NCBI GenBank assembly: GCA_948614045.1
Contig: CAPFSK010000001.1
Span: forward strand, 62,001-126,000
Direction of reading: 5' to 3'
DNA from: an uncultured Candidatus Saccharibacteria bacterium
GTDB lineage: Bacteria > Patescibacteriota > Saccharimonadia > Saccharimonadales > Saccharimonadaceae
DNA length: 64,000 nt
Of the stretch, positions 7,959-15,184 are shown piece after piece (within the stretch, counting starts at the first letter, position 1; each line of letters opens with the position of its first letter). The notes beneath the pieces were generated by a model that did not search any database, was not told the DNA's origin, and was given only the letters and a program-made list of their open reading frames with translations. Both the position numbers and the translations under genes were made by a program.

Positions 7959-9830
7959 TTACGCCCTAGCGGCACGTTTGCGCTTCACTGGGTCAAGTTC
8001 GCGCTTGCGCAACCGGAGACTTTTCGGCGTCACTTCGAGCAATTCATCATCAAGCAAGAAATCAATACACTGCTCGAGCGAATACTGCGTATAAGGCGTC
8101 AGCTGAATCGCGCCATCGCTGGAATGCGTGCGCATATTCGTCAGCTGCTTCTCCTTACAGATATTGATATCGAGATCATCTTTCTTGTTGCTCAGGCCAA
8201 CAATCATGCCCTGATACACCGGAACCCCAGGCGGAATAAACAGAACTCCGCGAGCTTGCGCCGCATCGAGGGCATAAGCCGTGCTTGTACCCGCCTCGTG
8301 CGCAATCAAAGCACCATTACGCTCCGGTTTATACTTCCCTTCGACCGGTCGATAGCCGCTCGGCAGAGATGACATAATCGCCGTACCTTTGGTCGCCGTG
8401 AGCAAGTTGTTCCGGAGACCGATTAGTGCCGCCGTCGTAATTTCGTAAACGAACCGCGTACTGCCGCTCGACGTGAGTTCCTGACTCTTTAGTTCAGACT
8501 TACGAACACCGAGTTCTTGGCTGACTGCCCCGACGAATTCCGGCTCGACCTCGATTGTGAGTTCCTCGACAGGCTCACACTTTTGGCCGTTAATCTCCTT
8601 ATATACCACTTCCGGCCTTCCCGTTTCAAGTTCATATCCTTCTCTCCTCATAGTTTCAATTAATACGCTTAGGTGTAGCTCGCCACGACCCGAGACCTTG
8701 TAGCCCAGACCATCTGGCACAATCTTCAGCGCGATATTCGTCTCAAGTTCGCGTTCTAGACGCTCAGCGATCTGGCGCGAGGTCGTAAACTCTCCCTCTT
8801 GGCCTTTCAGCGGACTAGTATTTGGTCCAATGTAAATACTCAAAGTTGGTGGTTCGAGCTCAATCGTCGGCAGAGCTTCGGGATCTTCGCCCGTAGCGAC
8901 TGTATCGCCGATATTAGCTTGAGCAATACCAGAAATCGCGACGATGTCGCCAGCGTGAGCCTCGGCAACTTCCTTTTTGCCAAGCCCAGCATAGACAAAG
9001 ATTTTATCTACTTTTCCTCGGCCCGCGTCGACGACGCCTGCCGTTGCAGGGTCGTCGCGCTTTTCCTCGGCCGAGCCTCCGGATGACCTCGGAGAAGCAG
9101 ACAAAATCTTCACCTGTTCTCCCTTATGCAAAGAGCCACGCACTAATTTACCGATGGCGTACTTACCAAGGTAATTATCAGCTGCGAGAGCGGCAACGAG
9201 CAGCTGCGCGCCCTTCGACGCGTCTGCGTCAATCTTCGGAGCAGGAATGTCATTGGTAATCGCATCGAAAATCACATGTAAATCATCGTCCAGATCAGTC
9301 GTCTTGCCAGCCTTGCCATCGCGGGCGACCGCATAATAAACCGGGTAATTCAGCTGGCTTTCGTCGCTAGCGAGCTCGAGGAAGAGATCGGCAATTTCAC
9401 TCTCTACCTCGTCAATACGGGCGGCTGGTTTGTCAATTTTGTTAATAATGACGACCGGCTTCAGATGCATCGCGAGAGCCTTCTGGAGGACAAATTTCGT
9501 CTGCGGCATCGGGCCTTCCTGGGCATCGACGACGAGAATCACGCCGTCGGCCATATTGAGCGTGCGCTCAACTTCGCCGGAGAAATCAGCATGTCCTGGG
9601 GTATCGATAATATTAATCTTGTAATCTTTGTAAAAAACCGAGGTTTGTTTCGCGGTAATCGTAATCCCGCGCTCGTGTTCCTGATCCATAGAGTCCATAA
9701 TCAGGGTTTGCGACATTTCGGCTTGGTTGTCGCGAAAAGTATGAGATTGTTTCAAAAGACCGTCCACGAGAGTGGTTTTGCCATGGTCAACGTGGGCGAT
9801 GATCGCTACATTACGAATTTTATCTATCAT
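7959..9830 (-). CDS. typA: Ribosome-associated translational GTPase TypA/BipA
   Basis: Translation-factor GTPase acting on ribosome assembly and stress adaptation. G1 AHVDHGKTT at residues 13-21, G3 DTPGH, G4 NKID, then EF-G-like domains and the C-terminal TypA-specific part ([12 protein letters not shown]). 623 aa, slightly above the usual 600-615; residues about 245-273 ([20 protein letters not shown]) come from palindromic element D within domain II. Promoter TTGACT-17-TACAAT (9839-9867) ends 8 nt from the ATG, with no Shine-Dalgarno, so translation is probably leaderless or nearly so. Confidence 0.97.
   Translation of the reverse strand: MIDKIRNVAIIAHVDHGKTTLVDGLLKQSHTFRDNQAEMSQTLIMDSMDQEHERGITITAKQTSVFYKDYKINIIDTPGHADFSGEVERTLNMADGVILVVDAQEGPMPQTKFVLQKALAMHLKPVVIINKIDKPAARIDEVESEIADLFLELASDESQLNYPVYYAVARDGKAGKTTDLDDDLHVIFDAITNDIPAPKIDADASKGAQLLVAALAADNYLGKYAIGKLVRGSLHKGEQVKILSASPRSSGGSAEEKRDDPATAGVVDAGRGKVDKIFVYAGLGKKEVAEAHAGDIVAISGIAQANIGDTVATGEDPEALPTIELEPPTLSIYIGPNTSPLKGQEGEFTTSRQIAERLERELETNIALKIVPDGLGYKVSGRGELHLSVLIETMRREGYELETGRPEVVYKEINGQKCEPVEELTIEVEPEFVGAVSQELGVRKSELKSQELTSSGSTRFVYEITTAALIGLRNNLLTATKGTAIMSSLPSGYRPVEGKYKPERNGALIAHEAGTSTAYALDAAQARGVLFIPPGVPVYQGMIVGLSNKKDDLDINICKEKQLTNMRTHSSDGAIQLTPYTQYSLEQCIDFLLDDELLEVTPKSLRLRKRELDPVKRKRAARA
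9010..9097. repeat. Palindromic element D inside typA
   Basis: Arms cttttcctcgg (9011-9021) and cctcggagaag (9087-9097), inner stem gcgtcgacgac/gtcgtcgcgc, and core cgcctgccgttgcaggg. It matches element C in the core and element E in the ctcggccgagcctccgga part. Confidence 0.85.
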
Positions 9831-9838
9831 ATCTTTCT

Positions 9839-9867
9839 ATTGTAGCACAGATTGCCGAAAAAGTCAA
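9839..9867 (-). promoter_or_regulatory. typA promoter
   Basis: Minus-strand TTGACT (9862-9867), 17 bp, TACAAT (9839-9844) with an upstream TGTGC. Confidence 0.8.
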
Positions 9868-9921
9868 TGCTAAGACGTATATCCTATAATTACTGCTAAG
9901 CGTTGAGGCTTTCGTCTTACC

Positions 9922-10872
9922 CTATACGACTTGGGGGCGGTTCTGCTTATGCTTACGGATGCGCAAGATAATCCAGAGAATCATCAAAACGAGGAAAAAC
10001 ACGACAATACCGGCGAGCCAAACTGGGCAGATGAAGACGATTTGCTCTTTCACGCTATCCTCGCCGAGAAAAGTCACCCGGCTAACCGCTCGAAAGACAC
10101 CGAGCTGCGGGGCGCCATCCCAGGTCAGAGTGCTAGTGCGTGAAGTCGTCGGAAGAACGACGAGATTCGCAGTGCCGAGCGGTTGATCGTCGAGATCGAC
10201 AGCATCGGGCGTGAAAACTTCGCGATTAGTGAAAAAGTCGTGGATTTCTAGAGTATGCTCGAAACGAAAATCGACATTCCCATCGTTCTTAACCGTAACG
10301 GTCGAACTAAACGGTGAGCCAAGCAGAAAACTTGGTAAATTCTGCGTCACGACTACGCCACCGATATGCTCTTCACCTTCAACATGAGCATAAATAATCG
10401 AGGCAAGTTGACTAATCGTCTGCATCGTGGCATCTGCATCCTTACTATCGCTGGTGGCAAACATAAGAGCTGCGTACTGCCCACCGCCGGGGACTCCCTC
10501 GGGAACTTCAATCGTAAACTCAACTTCGACCTCCTCGCCAGCTTCGAGATGGTATTCGGTCTGAGCGAAAGTAATCCAGTTGGCGAGCTTCGTATAATCA
10601 TTCTCGGTCACAAAATCCGGGTCGTAGGCCTCATTGAGTACCTGATAGGGCTTAACTGAGGTCGTAAAATTAAATGGCAGGCGCCCGATATTGGCAACCG
10701 TCACGCTGCCCTCTACAATCTCGCCGGGAACAAGTTCGATTTCTTGTCCGGCAGGACGGGCCTGCATGACGATATCGCCCGCCTCTAAGCTAAAGGCTGG
10801 CGATATCAAACTAAGAGTACAAGTCACCGTACCGATAAAAACTAATAGTAAATGCGTTACCTTCCTAAACAT
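9922..10872 (-). CDS. Secreted, membrane-anchored surface protein, DUF916/WxL-associated type
   Basis: 316 aa: signal peptide (residues 1-27, VTHLLLVFIGTVTCTLSLIS), an Ig-like exported region and a C-terminal transmembrane helix (about 283-306) followed by a basic tail RIRKHKQNRPQ. The extracellular part (LVPGEIVEGSVTVANIGRLP, AGEEVEVEFTIEVPEGVPGG, GGQYAALMF) resembles the DUF916 peptidoglycan/surface-binding proteins that accompany WxL proteins in Firmicutes; I assign it by this style, not by search. It follows the 10891 surface protein by 18 nt on the same strand, so the two may be exported partners. A TATAAT box also lies 9 nt before its ATG. Confidence 0.75.
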   Translation of the reverse strand: MFRKVTHLLLVFIGTVTCTLSLISPAFSLEAGDIVMQARPAGQEIELVPGEIVEGSVTVANIGRLPFNFTTSVKPYQVLNEAYDPDFVTENDYTKLANWITFAQTEYHLEAGEEVEVEFTIEVPEGVPGGGQYAALMFATSDSKDADATMQTISQLASIIYAHVEGEEHIGGVVVTQNLPSFLLGSPFSSTVTVKNDGNVDFRFEHTLEIHDFFTNREVFTPDAVDLDDQPLGTANLVVLPTTSRTSTLTWDGAPQLGVFRAVSRVTFLGEDSVKEQIVFICPVWLAGIVVFFLVLMILWIILRIRKHKQNRPQVV

Positions 10873-10890
10873 CCTATACTTATTATAGCA

Positions 10891-11496
10891 CTAAATTTGC
10901 GTAGCGGCAGTAACCGTGACGTCGGTTTTGTAAGTGCCGGGAGCGGTTTGCTCGTTGACAGCGACACCAACTTCAAATTTTGTAGTGGCCTTGGTTGCAG
11001 GATTGGCGCCGGTGTAGTAGACCGTTGGGACACCGGTTAGCGCAGTATAGTCACTCGCGCCGGATTTCTTAATTCCCCAGCCATTGTCGTCTTTCGTGAA
11101 ACTGCTCTTAGCAGGAATGTTTTGTGCGCCATTATCAGGATTAGTTAGATTCGGCTGGCTAGAGCTGAGCGAAATGGTGTATGGATGGGTGCTGGTCACG
11201 GTGGCAGAAATCTCGCCGGTACCAAGGACATGCGGGGCCATATTGATTGACATGCCGCTAACGGCGTCAATTGAGATATTACTTTCAACAGTGATAGCGA
11301 CCTTTTTTGAGCCGGTTGTTGCGCCAGCGCAGCCACCAGTCGTAAGGTTGGCAGTGCCGGTAGTAGTCGCTTTGGACGGGTCGCAATTATAACCGTGCGG
11401 ATTAACCGCAGCATAGCTCGTGAGCGGTGTTAACGCTACGGCTGCACTAACAGCCACGCCAGTGAAGGCTAGAAGTTTGGCAATTTTCCTTTCCAT
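10891..11496 (-). CDS. Secreted surface protein, 201 aa
   Basis: Signal peptide with Ala-rich h-region and YAA-type cleavage site near residue 29 (TPLTSYAAVNPHGYNCDP). The mature part is Thr/Ser/Gly-rich with beta-strand spacing (SNISIDAVSGMSINMAPHV, ISATVTSTHPYTISLSSSQP), the style of the N-terminal region of Saccharibacteria surface proteins that carry FISUMP-like C-termini; here the C-terminus ends in a beta sandwich (APGTYKTDVTVTAATQI). Two Cys pairs could form disulfides. Promoter TTGCAA-17-TATCAT upstream and an AGGA Shine-Dalgarno before the ATG. Followed closely by the 9922 gene. Family assignment is inference. Confidence 0.72.
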   Translation of the reverse strand: MERKIAKLLAFTGVAVSAAVALTPLTSYAAVNPHGYNCDPSKATTTGTANLTTGGCAGATTGSKKVAITVESNISIDAVSGMSINMAPHVLGTGEISATVTSTHPYTISLSSSQPNLTNPDNGAQNIPAKSSFTKDDNGWGIKKSGASDYTALTGVPTVYYTGANPATKATTKFEVGVAVNEQTAPGTYKTDVTVTAATQI

Positions 11497-11549
11497 TTTG
11501 ATGTTCCTGTTTCGTTTTTATATTTTGATACATGACTTTGTGTAACACC

Positions 11550-11578
11550 ATGATATATTATTTTTATGCTTTTTGCAA
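11550..11578 (-). promoter_or_regulatory. Promoter of the 10891/9922 surface-protein pair
   Basis: Minus-strand TTGCAA (11573-11578), 17 bp, TATCAT (11550-11555); a leader of about 45 nt follows. Confidence 0.65.
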
Positions 11579-11638
11579 GGGTTTTTCGAGATTTTCTTTC
11601 AAAAATACAAATTTTGCAATGCTGGTAGTGCTTAGCAC

Positions 11639-11667
11639 TTGACAAAAATATAAATCTATGCTAAACT
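11639..11667 (+). promoter_or_regulatory. Promoter of the lysozyme-like gene
   Basis: TTGACA (11639-11644), 17 bp, TAAACT (11662-11667) preceded by ATGC. A leader of about 130 nt follows before the likely start at 11807. Confidence 0.7.
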
Positions 11668-11806
11668 GTAGGTGAGGTCAGGTTTTTGATGGCCTTGTAA
11701 CTTCACAACTCAGAAAGTTGGAAGTTTGGTTTTCGATATTCCCGCTTATAGCGGTTCAACGATAAGATACTGTAGGTTTATAGAATACGGAAAGAGGGTG
11801 ATCTTT

Positions 11807-12895
11807 TTGGAAAGAAAAAGACGAGATAGAAGGAAAAACTACAGGAAAAGGCAGCGCCGTAAACGCGCTCGGAGACGATTGCGTTGGTTAAAGCGTAATC
11901 TATTGGCAATAGCAGCCGCGCTGATACTGTCAGGTTTGATGGTCGGCTGTGTGCTGGCGTTTTGCCAAGACAAAGACGAGCCACGAGAAGTGGCAATCCA
12001 GAGCGGCAGTGCAACGAGAACTTCGGCTGGCGTAAGCGCGGAGCTCGAGCAGATTGTCGAGAGTACTCTGGCGCCACACGCAGCGTCGATGCCGCCGGAA
12101 GATTCTCAAAAAACTCTGGAGAATACAGATGCGCCGACACAGGAAGTAACGAGTTCGCCGAAGACGGATGTAGCGCCGAGCGAAGCCATTTGGACCGGAT
12201 GGGCTTACTTTGAAAGCGGAGACGCTGGCTGGGAGCAAGTTGGCGGTGACGGCGGAAATGCCTATGGGCGGTTTCAGCTGGATGCGCGACATTCCCTACC
12301 AGCGTTCTTACGCTATGCGGCGGAGACGGATGCGAATTTTGTCGGACTGGAAAAGTATTACCGTAAAAACGGCGACAAGACAACGATGAAGTCGGCGGAA
12401 GGCCTGGGTCACGATTGGACTTGGCTATGCGCCGTGTACGGTGAGGATTTTTATCAGGTACAGGCAGAGTTCGCGTACGGGACGTTTTATTGTCTGATGC
12501 GAGACGAGATATTAGAGGAATACCAGATAGATCTCGATGAGTACGGTCCGGTCTTAAAAGGGACTGTCTGGAGTGTCGCAGTACGCAACGGCAATAATCT
12601 CTCTAGCCTCTATTCGGTAACGGATACATACTATCCGGGGATTCCGGAAGAAGAGTGGCTGAGGGAGATTTATGCTGTGGAGGAATGGCGACATCCGGAT
12701 CAGACGAAGCGCTGGGGCGAGGGGCAGCTGAACGCAGCTCTGGAAACGCTGGCGATACTGGAGAGCGGTACTGAGGTCGAGTTTCACGAGACCTTTGAGA
12801 AAGATGCCGTGCGGGATACAGCTCGGATCGAACTTCTGTCGTTGGCTGGTGACTATCGCGATTTTGTCCGTTATACGGGTAGGGTCGTTGATTAG
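11807..12895 (+). CDS. Membrane-anchored lysozyme-like protein
   Basis: The frame is open from 11726, but AAAGAGGGTG sits 7 nt before the TTG at 11807, which I prefer as the start. The protein then begins with an extremely basic cytoplasmic stretch (RKRRDRRKNYRKRQRRKRAR), one membrane helix (NLLAIAAALILSGLMVGCVL) and a Ser/Thr/Pro-rich linker. The exported domain (about residue 125 onward) has VGGDGGNAYGRFQLDARHSL, resembling the catalytic neighbourhood of phage-tail/endolysin lysozyme-like domains that read YGRYQFDVR. This suggests peptidoglycan cleavage or remodelling at the cell surface. Domain name uncertain. Strong promoter upstream and terminator downstream make it monocistronic. Confidence 0.65.
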   Translation: MERKRRDRRKNYRKRQRRKRARRRLRWLKRNLLAIAAALILSGLMVGCVLAFCQDKDEPREVAIQSGSATRTSAGVSAELEQIVESTLAPHAASMPPEDSQKTLENTDAPTQEVTSSPKTDVAPSEAIWTGWAYFESGDAGWEQVGGDGGNAYGRFQLDARHSLPAFLRYAAETDANFVGLEKYYRKNGDKTTMKSAEGLGHDWTWLCAVYGEDFYQVQAEFAYGTFYCLMRDEILEEYQIDLDEYGPVLKGTVWSVAVRNGNNLSSLYSVTDTYYPGIPEEEWLREIYAVEEWRHPDQTKRWGEGQLNAALETLAILESGTEVEFHETFEKDAVRDTARIELLSLAGDYRDFVRYTGRVVD

Positions 12896-12932
12896 TTTAG
12901 CGCAGCGCTAAACTTTTACCATGGTAAAAGTT
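12895..12932. repeat. Two abutting perfect palindromes
   Basis: gtttagcgc-a-gcgctaaac (12895-12913) overlaps a 22 bp perfect palindrome aacttttaccatggtaaaag plus tt (12911-12932). They directly follow the stop codon of the lysozyme-like gene and may be processing or protein-binding sites. Confidence 0.75.
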
Positions 12933-12968
12933 TGAAATTCGGGTTCTGAGTTGGTTTTTATTTTTGCG

Positions 12969-12992
12969 AGCGCCCCCTTTGGGGCGCTTTCT
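12969..12992 (+). terminator. Rho-independent terminator
   Basis: Stem agcgcccc/ggggcgct (12969-12988) with a short T-rich tail. Confidence 0.85.
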
Positions 12993-13032
12993 CTATGATT
13001 TTGGCTGGGTTGCGCGATTTTGTCCGGTGAGG

Positions 13033-13060
13033 TTGCGTTTTTTTAGAGTTTTGGTATAAT
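13033..13060 (+). promoter_or_regulatory. Promoter of tRNA-Leu
   Basis: TTGCGT (13033-13038), 16 bp, TATAAT (13055-13060), 14 nt before the tRNA. Confidence 0.65.
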
Positions 13061-13074
13061 AGGATTAGTTCCAT

Positions 13075-13163
13075 GCGCTCGTGGTGGAATTGGTAGACAC
13101 GCTACCTTGAGGTGGTAGTGGCGATTTTAAGCTGTGCTAGTTCGAGTCTAGTCGAGCGCACCA
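13075..13163 (+). tRNA. tRNA-Leu (GAG anticodon)
   Basis: 89 nt including encoded CCA, with a long variable arm as expected for Leu. Acceptor GCGCTCG pairs with CGAGCGC; anticodon loop CTTGAGG; T loop TTCGAGT. Confidence 0.95.
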
Positions 13164-13173
13164 AATAAAAATT

Positions 13174-13200
13174 GAACCCGTTGAGGTTCTATTTTTATTT
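13174..13200 (+). terminator. Terminator after tRNA-Leu
   Basis: Short stem gaacc/ggttc followed by tatttttatttta. Confidence 0.6.
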
Positions 13201-13255
13201 TATGTGGTGGAACTAGATTTTGATTTAGACTTAATCGTTGCGAGAGCGAGGGGAT

Positions 13256-13289
13256 AGCATATATCTGGTCTAATCAGATATGCTATAAT
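13256..13289 (+). promoter_or_regulatory. Promoter with overlapping inverted repeat
   Basis: agcatatatctg and cagatatgct (13256-13284) form an inverted repeat that abuts TATAAT at 13284-13289; the repeat covers the -35 position, so it may be an operator. It precedes the 13321 gene by 31 nt. Confidence 0.55.
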
Positions 13290-13320
13290 AGATTAAAACA
13301 GTCAATTGCGGAGAATTCTT

Positions 13321-14280
13321 ATGACGCAGCCTTTAGGTAGGTTAGAAAAAGTTGATATACGAAAAATTTGGGAGCATGAAGCTCTGTCTTTTACGCCATG
13401 GCTCGCGATGCCCGAGAATCTTACTCAACTCGGTGAGACTCTTGGGATTGAATTTGACGAAGGTAATATACGAGAAGAAGTTGGCATAGGCGACTTCAGC
13501 GCAGATATATTGTCCAGTGACTTGTCCGGACGTAAGATTATTATCGAAAATCAGCTAGAGAAGACTGACCACGACCACTTGGGTAAGTGTATAGCTTATG
13601 CTGCGGGAGTGGGCGCAGAGATTATTATCTGGATTGCGCGCAATGTCAGAGATGAACATAAACAAGCCGTAGAGTATTTAAATTCCAATTCATCAGACAA
13701 GCTCAATTTCTTTCTCGTCCAACTGGAAGCCTATAGAATCGGCGATTCAAAGCCGGCACCACATTTTACCGTAGTAGAAAGCCCTAATGAATGGACCAAG
13801 ATAGTTCGCAGCCAAAATAGCGGCAATGGCGAGATTTCCGAAGTTAAATTGAAGCAACAGCGTTTCTTTGAAATGGTGCGCGATTATGGCTTAGAGCATT
13901 CCGTCAGGGTCTCGAGTTGGCAGAAACCGCAGCCACATCATTGGTATCCAGTTAGAGCTGGAACATCCGCAGCGCATTTTAATGTTCTCACTAACTCGCG
14001 AGAGGCATGTATTTTTATTGAAGCCTATATTGATGGCGGTAAAAATTCAGATGAGAGAAATAGGCAAATTTATGACAAAATATACCGGGACAAGGATAAG
14101 ATAGAGTCAAAGCTCGGTCCGCTGATCTGGAGCGACAATGAAGAAAAACGCGCTAAATTAATCAAATATCGCATAGACGCGGATCCGATGGACGAAAAAC
14201 AAGCACAGGAATCCCTGCCGTTGGTGATTGAGAAGCTCGATCAGTTCGTGAGTACATTCACGAAATACTGGAAGAAATAA
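13321..14280 (+). CDS. PD-(D/E)XK nuclease-like protein (DUF4268 type)
   Basis: 319 aa from the ATG at 13321, which has GGAG 8 nt upstream; a TTG 15 nt earlier is also in frame. The N-terminal half has the nuclease-superfamily pattern IGDFSADILSSDL...KIIIENQLEKTDHDHLGKCI (Asp, then Glu-x-Gln at the end of the next strand). The C-terminal half (WYPVRAGTSAAHFNVLTNSREACIFIEAYI) looks like the DUF4268 substrate/DNA-binding region. Such stand-alone proteins are often found in defence or accessory islands; here it sits just downstream of a tRNA gene and next to surface-cassette fragments, which fits an accessory locus. No methyltransferase partner is adjacent. Name assigned from memory of the family. 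Confidence 0.75.
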   Translation: MTQPLGRLEKVDIRKIWEHEALSFTPWLAMPENLTQLGETLGIEFDEGNIREEVGIGDFSADILSSDLSGRKIIIENQLEKTDHDHLGKCIAYAAGVGAEIIIWIARNVRDEHKQAVEYLNSNSSDKLNFFLVQLEAYRIGDSKPAPHFTVVESPNEWTKIVRSQNSGNGEISEVKLKQQRFFEMVRDYGLEHSVRVSSWQKPQPHHWYPVRAGTSAAHFNVLTNSREACIFIEAYIDGGKNSDERNRQIYDKIYRDKDKIESKLGPLIWSDNEEKRAKLIKYRIDADPMDEKQAQESLPLVIEKLDQFVSTFTKYWKK

Positions 14281-14291
14281 AGACCGACATG

Positions 14292-14324
14292 AAAATACCG
14301 TCAACGCAGTGTTGGCGGTATTTA
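14292..14324. terminator. Bidirectional terminator
   Basis: aaataccgtcaac (14293-14305) pairs with gttggcggtattt (14311-14323), serving the convergent 13321 gene and the small membrane peptide. Confidence 0.8.
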
Positions 14325-14331
14325 ATAGGTT

Positions 14332-14433
14332 TTACTTCGAATCTAACTTGACGATTGCAGTGGCATAAACGATGAAAGCAGTAACGCCGGCGACTACCGA
14401 CAGTAGAAACGCTCTAAATAAACTTTTATGCAT
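14332..14433 (-). CDS. Small membrane peptide, 33 aa
   Basis: Reads MHKSLFRAFLLSVVAGVTAF then IVYATAIVKLDSK: a basic N-terminus, one hydrophobic helix and a charged tail. The ATG has a full AAGGAGG at the right distance. It is also bounded by a promoter about 170 nt upstream (14606-14634) and a terminator downstream, so it is very likely expressed. Function unknown; a single-pass regulator or a short toxin-like peptide are both possible. Confidence 0.7.
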   Translation of the reverse strand: MHKSLFRAFLLSVVAGVTAFIVYATAIVKLDSK

Positions 14434-14599
14434 AATAATCCTCCTTGTACAGTATATAGCCAAAGGCTTCATTAGGAGTCTTCCTGAATCATACGCATCC
14501 CCCCCTTTCAAAGAACCGAAGTCTAATTTGCTTAGACGTTTAAACTTGGGCTAATTACCCTAGTTTGCCGTCCACCTCTATAACATCAGAAGATGTTAT
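14434..14599 (-). promoter_or_regulatory. Long 5' leader of the 33-aa membrane peptide
   Basis: From a start near 14599, about 165 nt of untranslated RNA precede the small gene. It contains a hairpin ataacatc/gatgttat at its very beginning (14580-14599), a second tctaatttgc/gcttaga-type fold and a G-run before the Shine-Dalgarno region. No known riboswitch class was recognised. A cis-regulatory RNA is possible. Confidence 0.35.
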
Positions 14600-14605
14600 C
14601 CTTTC

Positions 14606-14634
14606 ATTGTATCACAGAATCGTATTTTTGTCAA
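14606..14634 (-). promoter_or_regulatory. Promoter of the small membrane peptide transcript
   Basis: Minus-strand TTGACA (14629-14634), 17 bp, TACAAT (14606-14611) with upstream TGTGA. Confidence 0.75.
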
Positions 14635-14683
14635 TAGCGTTTATGAATATCCGCTATTGTTGCGAAAATGATAGCCGGGGCGC

Positions 14684-14898
14684 TGGCTTTTGTCCGTAGC
14701 GGGTGGCTTAATATCGGTACTACTGACGATAGTATTATGCGATATGTCGGCGATGGTGGATGGATTCGATCTCGTACTGCCGGCTCTTCTATTTACGCCC
14801 ACTACTTGAGCTTTAATGTTTCTAGTGTCACTTCATCAGGTAATAGTAATCGTTTTGTCGGTTTCCCCCTCCGCTGCCTCTACCCAGGTAGTGCCTAA
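14684..14898 (+). pseudogene. FISUMP-like C-terminal cassette 1
   Basis: Encodes only the last 65-70 residues of a surface domain: LAFVRSGWLNIGTTDDSIM, GWIRSRTAGSSIYAHYLSFN, NSNRFVGFPLRC. The frame is open from an ATG at 14668 to the stop at 14898. The homologous core, 14684-14876, is bordered by tggcttttgtccgtagcgg and ggtttccccctccgctg, shared with cassettes 2 and 3. No signal peptide, ribosome-binding site or promoter precedes it. It is a truncated gene copy or a silent cassette. Confidence 0.65.
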
Positions 14899-15104
14899 TG
14901 GAGGAAAGAGGAAGTACGGCAGCGAAGGGGGAAACCATTATAGCGATTGTTGCTTCCTATTGCGCTGACGTCAGTGGTATTGAAGGACAAGCTGCGGGCA
15001 ACAGTAGATGATACAACCATACGTGTCCAGGCATAGCCCCTTTCGCCGACGAAGTAAACTTTGCCGTCGCTGATATTGATGTTCCCACTACGGACAAAAG
15101 CCAA
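14895..15104 (-). pseudogene. FISUMP-like C-terminal cassette 2
   Basis: Tail-to-tail with cassette 1 (the stop codons overlap). Encodes LAFVRSGNINISDGKVYFVG, ERGYAWTRMVVSSTVARSLS and NNRYNGFPLRC. The homologous core is 14920-15103 (184 bp). Upstream in frame GATSGATTIVQLP continues for a little, hinting at a lost N-terminal part. No start signal is visible. Confidence 0.65.
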
Positions 15105-15153
15105 TGGTAACTGTACTATGGTGGTGGCGCCGGAGGTAGCACCATGCGCGAGA

Positions 15154-15182
15154 AAAGACCTCGAAACATCCGAGGTCTTTAG
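15154..15182 (-). terminator. Terminator of the MFS gene
   Basis: aaagacctcg/cgaggtcttt with a 7 nt loop; on the minus strand followed by TTTTCTCG. Confidence 0.85.
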
Positions 15183-15184
15183 AA

